In this document: piece after piece, positions 61,302-64,000 of the stretch
Position numbering within the stretch: the first letter of the stretch is position 1
How the letters are laid out: each line of letters starts with the position of its first letter
From: Herbaspirillum rubrisubalbicans
Lineage (GTDB): Bacteria > Pseudomonadota > Gammaproteobacteria > Burkholderiales > Burkholderiaceae_D
Assembly (NCBI RefSeq): GCF_003719195.1
Contig: NZ_CP024996.1
Span: 4,712,001 to 4,776,000, forward strand
DNA: 64,000 nucleotides
Direction: 5' to 3'
Position numbers and translations under genes: made by a program
Notes under the pieces: generated by a model
Databases searched by the model: none
What the model saw: only the letters and a program-made list of their open reading frames with translations
Told to the model about the DNA's origin: nothing

Positions 61302-61931
61302 TTGAAGAACCGACTGATCGATCTCCTGGCAATGGCTGTTGTCATTTTCTCCATATCCGGCTGTGCCGCTGTAGGTGCGGCCACCTCCGTCGCCCAGGCC
61401 GCAAAATCCACGCTGGAGGCTCTTGGCCTGAAGAAACCGGATACCCCTGAAGTCCCCGACGCGATGAAGCAGCCGCGCACGGTCGCCGTCAAGCTGCACG
61501 CCTCCAAGGCGCTCAACCTGGACTCCCAGCAACGACCGCTGGCACTGGTCGTAAAAATTTATAAGCTCAAGCAGAACATTAGTTTCCAGCAAGCGTCATA
61601 TGACACGTTCCTGAGTGCGCAAAAAGAAAAGGAAGCCTTGGGGGCCGACCTGTTGGAGGTCAAGGAAGTGACGCTGGTACCAGGCCAACGCTATGAGATT
61701 TCCGAAAAGGTCAGTTATGAAGCCGGCTACATCGGCGTAGTCGCCTTGTTCGTCAACCCCGCGCCACAGCGCTGGCGGGTGGCGTTCAAGGCCGATGAAT
61801 CGGAGAAGAACGGGATCACCGTAGGCTTGCAATCCTGCTCCCTGACCGTGGGCGCCGGAGCTCTGGCCATCGACAGCCAGGGCAAGCCACAGGAAAAGAA
61901 CCTCATGCTGGCACCGGTTCAGTGTAATTGA
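61302..61931 (+). CDS. tssJ: T6SS outer-membrane lipoprotein TssJ
   Basis: 209 aa starting at TTG 61302: the basic residues needed for export (KNRL) lie before the first internal ATG at 61332, so the TTG start is preferred. Lipobox SISGC with Cys21. LVVKIYKLKQNISFQQASYDTFL and LVPGQRYEISEKVSYEAGYIGVVALFVNPAPQRWRVAF are TssJ blocks. It holds TssM to the outer membrane. A charged spacer after Cys21 is longer than in many TssJ. Confidence 0.93.
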   Translation: MKNRLIDLLAMAVVIFSISGCAAVGAATSVAQAAKSTLEALGLKKPDTPEVPDAMKQPRTVAVKLHASKALNLDSQQRPLALVVKIYKLKQNISFQQASYDTFLSAQKEKEALGADLLEVKEVTLVPGQRYEISEKVSYEAGYIGVVALFVNPAPQRWRVAFKADESEKNGITVGLQSCSLTVGAGALAIDSQGKPQEKNLMLAPVQCN

Positions 61932-61993
61932 AAATCAAACAACAACTCGCAACGTATCGCGACATGAGCAGCAACATCTAACGGGGCAATCAA

Positions 61994-63340
61994 GTGAATC
62001 ATTCCAATAAAGTCCTCTGGGGCGAAGGCCTCTTCCTCCGGCCGCAGCACTTCCAACGCCAGGATCACTATCACGAAACACGCCTGCACCAGACCGCTCT
62101 GGCCCTCAATCCCTATTGCTGGGGCGTGTCTTCGCTGCAGGTCGATCGCGATGCACTGAACAACAATACGCTGCGTATCCTGGAGCTGTCGGCCATCTTC
62201 CAGGATGGAGAGATCTATAAGGCCCCCGACGGCGACGACCTGCCGGACCCGATCGAACTGGCCGAAATCCCCTTGTCTCAACAATCCGTCACTTTCTATG
62301 CGGCGCTGCCGGCACTGAAGAGCTTCGGCAGCAATTTCGCCACCGGGACCGGCAATCACCAGTCCAGCCGCTACATCCAGGACAACGTCGAAACCCCGGA
62401 CCTGTTCACCGAAGCCGCCAAGGCGGAAATGAGCTTTCTGAAGAAGGCGGTGCGGCTGGTTTCCGAAAACGAGCCACGCGATTCGCTGGTCTGCATTCCC
62501 ATCGTGCGTCTGCGCCGCGCCAGTTCCTCCGGCTTTGAAATGGATCCGGATTTCGTGGCCCCGAGCCTGTCGGTCCATGCATCACCCTTGCTGTTCCAGC
62601 GTCTGCGCCGGCTGCTCGACGCCTTGCAGGCCAAGGTCAGCGCGCTCTATGGCCATCATCGCGAACCGAGCAAGAGTGTGGTGGAATTCCGTTCCGGCGA
62701 CATCACCTCGTTCTGGCTACTACACACGGCCAGTACCGCCTATGCCAACCTGTCGCACTACCTGAACCATCCCCAGTTGCACCCCGAGCGCCTCTACGAA
62801 CAATTGCTGGCCCTGGCCGGCTCGCTCATGACGTTCTCGCGCAGCCTGGCCCTGGCCGATCTGCCGCCCTACGAGCACCGCGATCCGGGGCCACCGTTCG
62901 CACGCCTGGACAGCATCATCCGCGAGCTGCTCGACACCGTCATTTCGTCCCGCTACTTCGCCATCGCCCTGCACGAGAACAAGCCGTCCTATCACATGGG
63001 GATGCTCGACTCCGGCAAGATCGACGACAAGACCAGCTTCTACCTGGCCGTCAATGCCGACCTGCCGGCCATCGAACTGGTCGACGTGGTGCCGCTGCGC
63101 TTCAAGATCGGCGCCCCCGAGGACGTCGAGAAATTCGTGCTGGCGGCGCTACCGGGCGTGAAGCTGGTGCACTCACCGCAAGTACCAGCCGCCCTGCCGG
63201 TGCGGCCCGATACCTATTACTTCACGCTGGAAAGCAAGGGGGCGATGTACGAACGCATGTTGCAGGCGCAGTCGATCTGCATCTACGTACCCTCTGGCAT
63301 CCGCGACCTCAAACTTGAACTCCTGGCGGTGACACAATGA
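61994..63340 (+). CDS. tssK: T6SS baseplate protein TssK
   Basis: 448 aa from GTG 61994 (GGGG 9 nt upstream). NKVLWGEGLFLRPQHFQRQDHYHE is the unmistakable TssK N-terminus; PDTYYFTLESKGAMYERMLQAQSICIYVP is the C-terminal block. TssK links the baseplate to TssL/TssM. It overlaps tssL by 4 bp. Confidence 0.96.
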   Translation: MNHSNKVLWGEGLFLRPQHFQRQDHYHETRLHQTALALNPYCWGVSSLQVDRDALNNNTLRILELSAIFQDGEIYKAPDGDDLPDPIELAEIPLSQQSVTFYAALPALKSFGSNFATGTGNHQSSRYIQDNVETPDLFTEAAKAEMSFLKKAVRLVSENEPRDSLVCIPIVRLRRASSSGFEMDPDFVAPSLSVHASPLLFQRLRRLLDALQAKVSALYGHHREPSKSVVEFRSGDITSFWLLHTASTAYANLSHYLNHPQLHPERLYEQLLALAGSLMTFSRSLALADLPPYEHRDPGPPFARLDSIIRELLDTVISSRYFAIALHENKPSYHMGMLDSGKIDDKTSFYLAVNADLPAIELVDVVPLRFKIGAPEDVEKFVLAALPGVKLVHSPQVPAALPVRPDTYYFTLESKGAMYERMLQAQSICIYVPSGIRDLKLELLAVTQ

Positions 63341-64000
63341 ACATGACCTCGGCCCCCTCCCTGCTCGACCCCGACCACCGGCCACCCACCCAGGCGGCCA
63401 GCGCGCCAGTCAACGCGCGCTCGCTGCTAGACCTGATGTACGACGGCTTCTATGCCTTGTTCATGCTCAAGAACGGCAGTGCGCCGGTGGATGAAGCCTC
63501 CTTCTCCATGAAGATGCAGAAATTCCTGGGCGACGTCGAGCGCAATGCCAAGAAGCTCGATGTCTCGCCGGAGGATGTCTATGCCGCCAAATATGCCTTC
63601 TGCGCCTCGGTCGATGAAATCATCCTGCGCTCCAATTTCGGCATCCGCGATGCCTGGGAACGCCGCCCCCTGCAACTGACCATGTTCGGGGATCAACTGG
63701 CAGGTGAAAATTTCTTCAAGCAGCTGGAAGACCTGCGCATCCGTGGCAACGCGCACATCCAGGCGCTGGAGGTGTTTCACATGTGCCTGCTGCTGGGTTT
63801 CCAGGGCAAGTACGCATTGGAAGGACCAGAAAAACTGAATTATCTGACCGCCCGCCTGGGTGACGAAATTGCCCACCTCAAGGGCAAGAGCGCCGGCTTC
63901 GCGCCGCATTGGGCAAGACCGGACGCCATCGTCAACAAGCTGCGCAATGATGTACCGCTGTGGGTGGTGGCCTCGCTGTTTGCCTTCATCGCCATGTTTG
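63337..64000 (+). CDS. tssL: T6SS inner-membrane protein TssL (DotU), cut by the window end
   Basis: First 221 residues visible. After a Pro-rich tail (DPDHRPPTQAASAPVNARSLLDLMYDGF), DotU blocks appear: the AKYAFCASVDEIIL helix, WERRPLQLTMFGDQLAGENFF, LEVFHMCLLLGFQGKYALEG, then the start of the transmembrane helix (LWVVASLFAFIAMF). The rest, possibly with a C-terminal OmpA domain, lies outside. ATG overlaps the tssK stop. Confidence 0.94.
   Translation, partial: MNMTSAPSLLDPDHRPPTQAASAPVNARSLLDLMYDGFYALFMLKNGSAPVDEASFSMKMQKFLGDVERNAKKLDVSPEDVYAAKYAFCASVDEIILRSNFGIRDAWERRPLQLTMFGDQLAGENFFKQLEDLRIRGNAHIQALEVFHMCLLLGFQGKYALEGPEKLNYLTARLGDEIAHLKGKSAGFAPHWARPDAIVNKLRNDVPLWVVASLFAFIAMF

Overview
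The window reads as chromosomal DNA of a Gram-negative betaproteobacterium. High G+C, dense same-strand operons, a general porin of the Burkholderiales type, a DUF4148 protein and the way LivK-type solute receptors are linked to aromatic catabolism all suggest Burkholderiales, most likely Oxalobacteraceae near Herbaspirillum. The genus is inferred from gene content, not from a search. I saw no rRNA, tRNA, insertion sequence, phage or CRISPR array.

Left part, about 1-19,100: uptake and funnelling of methoxylated and hydroxylated aromatic acids. A vanillate demethylase operon (vanA-vanB plus a solute receptor, minus strand) faces a MarR repressor gene. A LysR gene faces a second receptor-Rieske oxygenase-reductase operon. 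A receptor-less branched-chain-type ABC transporter (livHMGF), the end of the beta-ketoadipate pathway (pcaIJF) with its IclR regulator pcaR, a porin and a third receptor follow. Two pairs of PcaR-like 15-bp boxes, each pair phased by 19 nt, lie upstream of pcaIJ and between the porin and the third receptor.

Middle, about 19,300-31,840: one long operon for side-chain shortening of hydroxycinnamic acids by a CoA-dependent beta-oxidation route: enoyl-CoA hydratase, feruloyl-CoA synthetase, thiolase, SDR dehydrogenase, aroyl-CoA thioesterase, a complete ABC importer (with a fused permease-ATPase), a large acyl-CoA dehydrogenase and a MarR regulator. A perfect palindrome sits on the promoter. The expected products (vanillate, 4-hydroxybenzoate, protocatechuate) are substrates of, or feed towards, the left-hand genes. 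A DUF4148 protein and a chemoreceptor separate this from the next block.

Right part, about 34,000-64,000: a type VI secretion system. A VgrG spike leads a minus-strand effector module (DUF4123 adaptor, secreted DUF3304 putative immunity protein, Tle1-type DUF2235 lipase). Then come a membrane protein of unknown function, an M15 peptidase, PAAR, a membrane-anchored protein that resembles a degenerate ketosynthase, TssM, TagF and an OmpA/BON protein (plus strand). Next are TssA, ClpV, TssG, TssF, TssE, Hcp, TssC, TssB and a TPR lipoprotein (minus strand), and finally TssJ, TssK and a TssL cut by the window end (plus strand). The main baseplate, sheath, tube and membrane-complex components are present. 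The leader of the tssB operon carries an intrinsic terminator with a possible competing helix, which suggests attenuation control.
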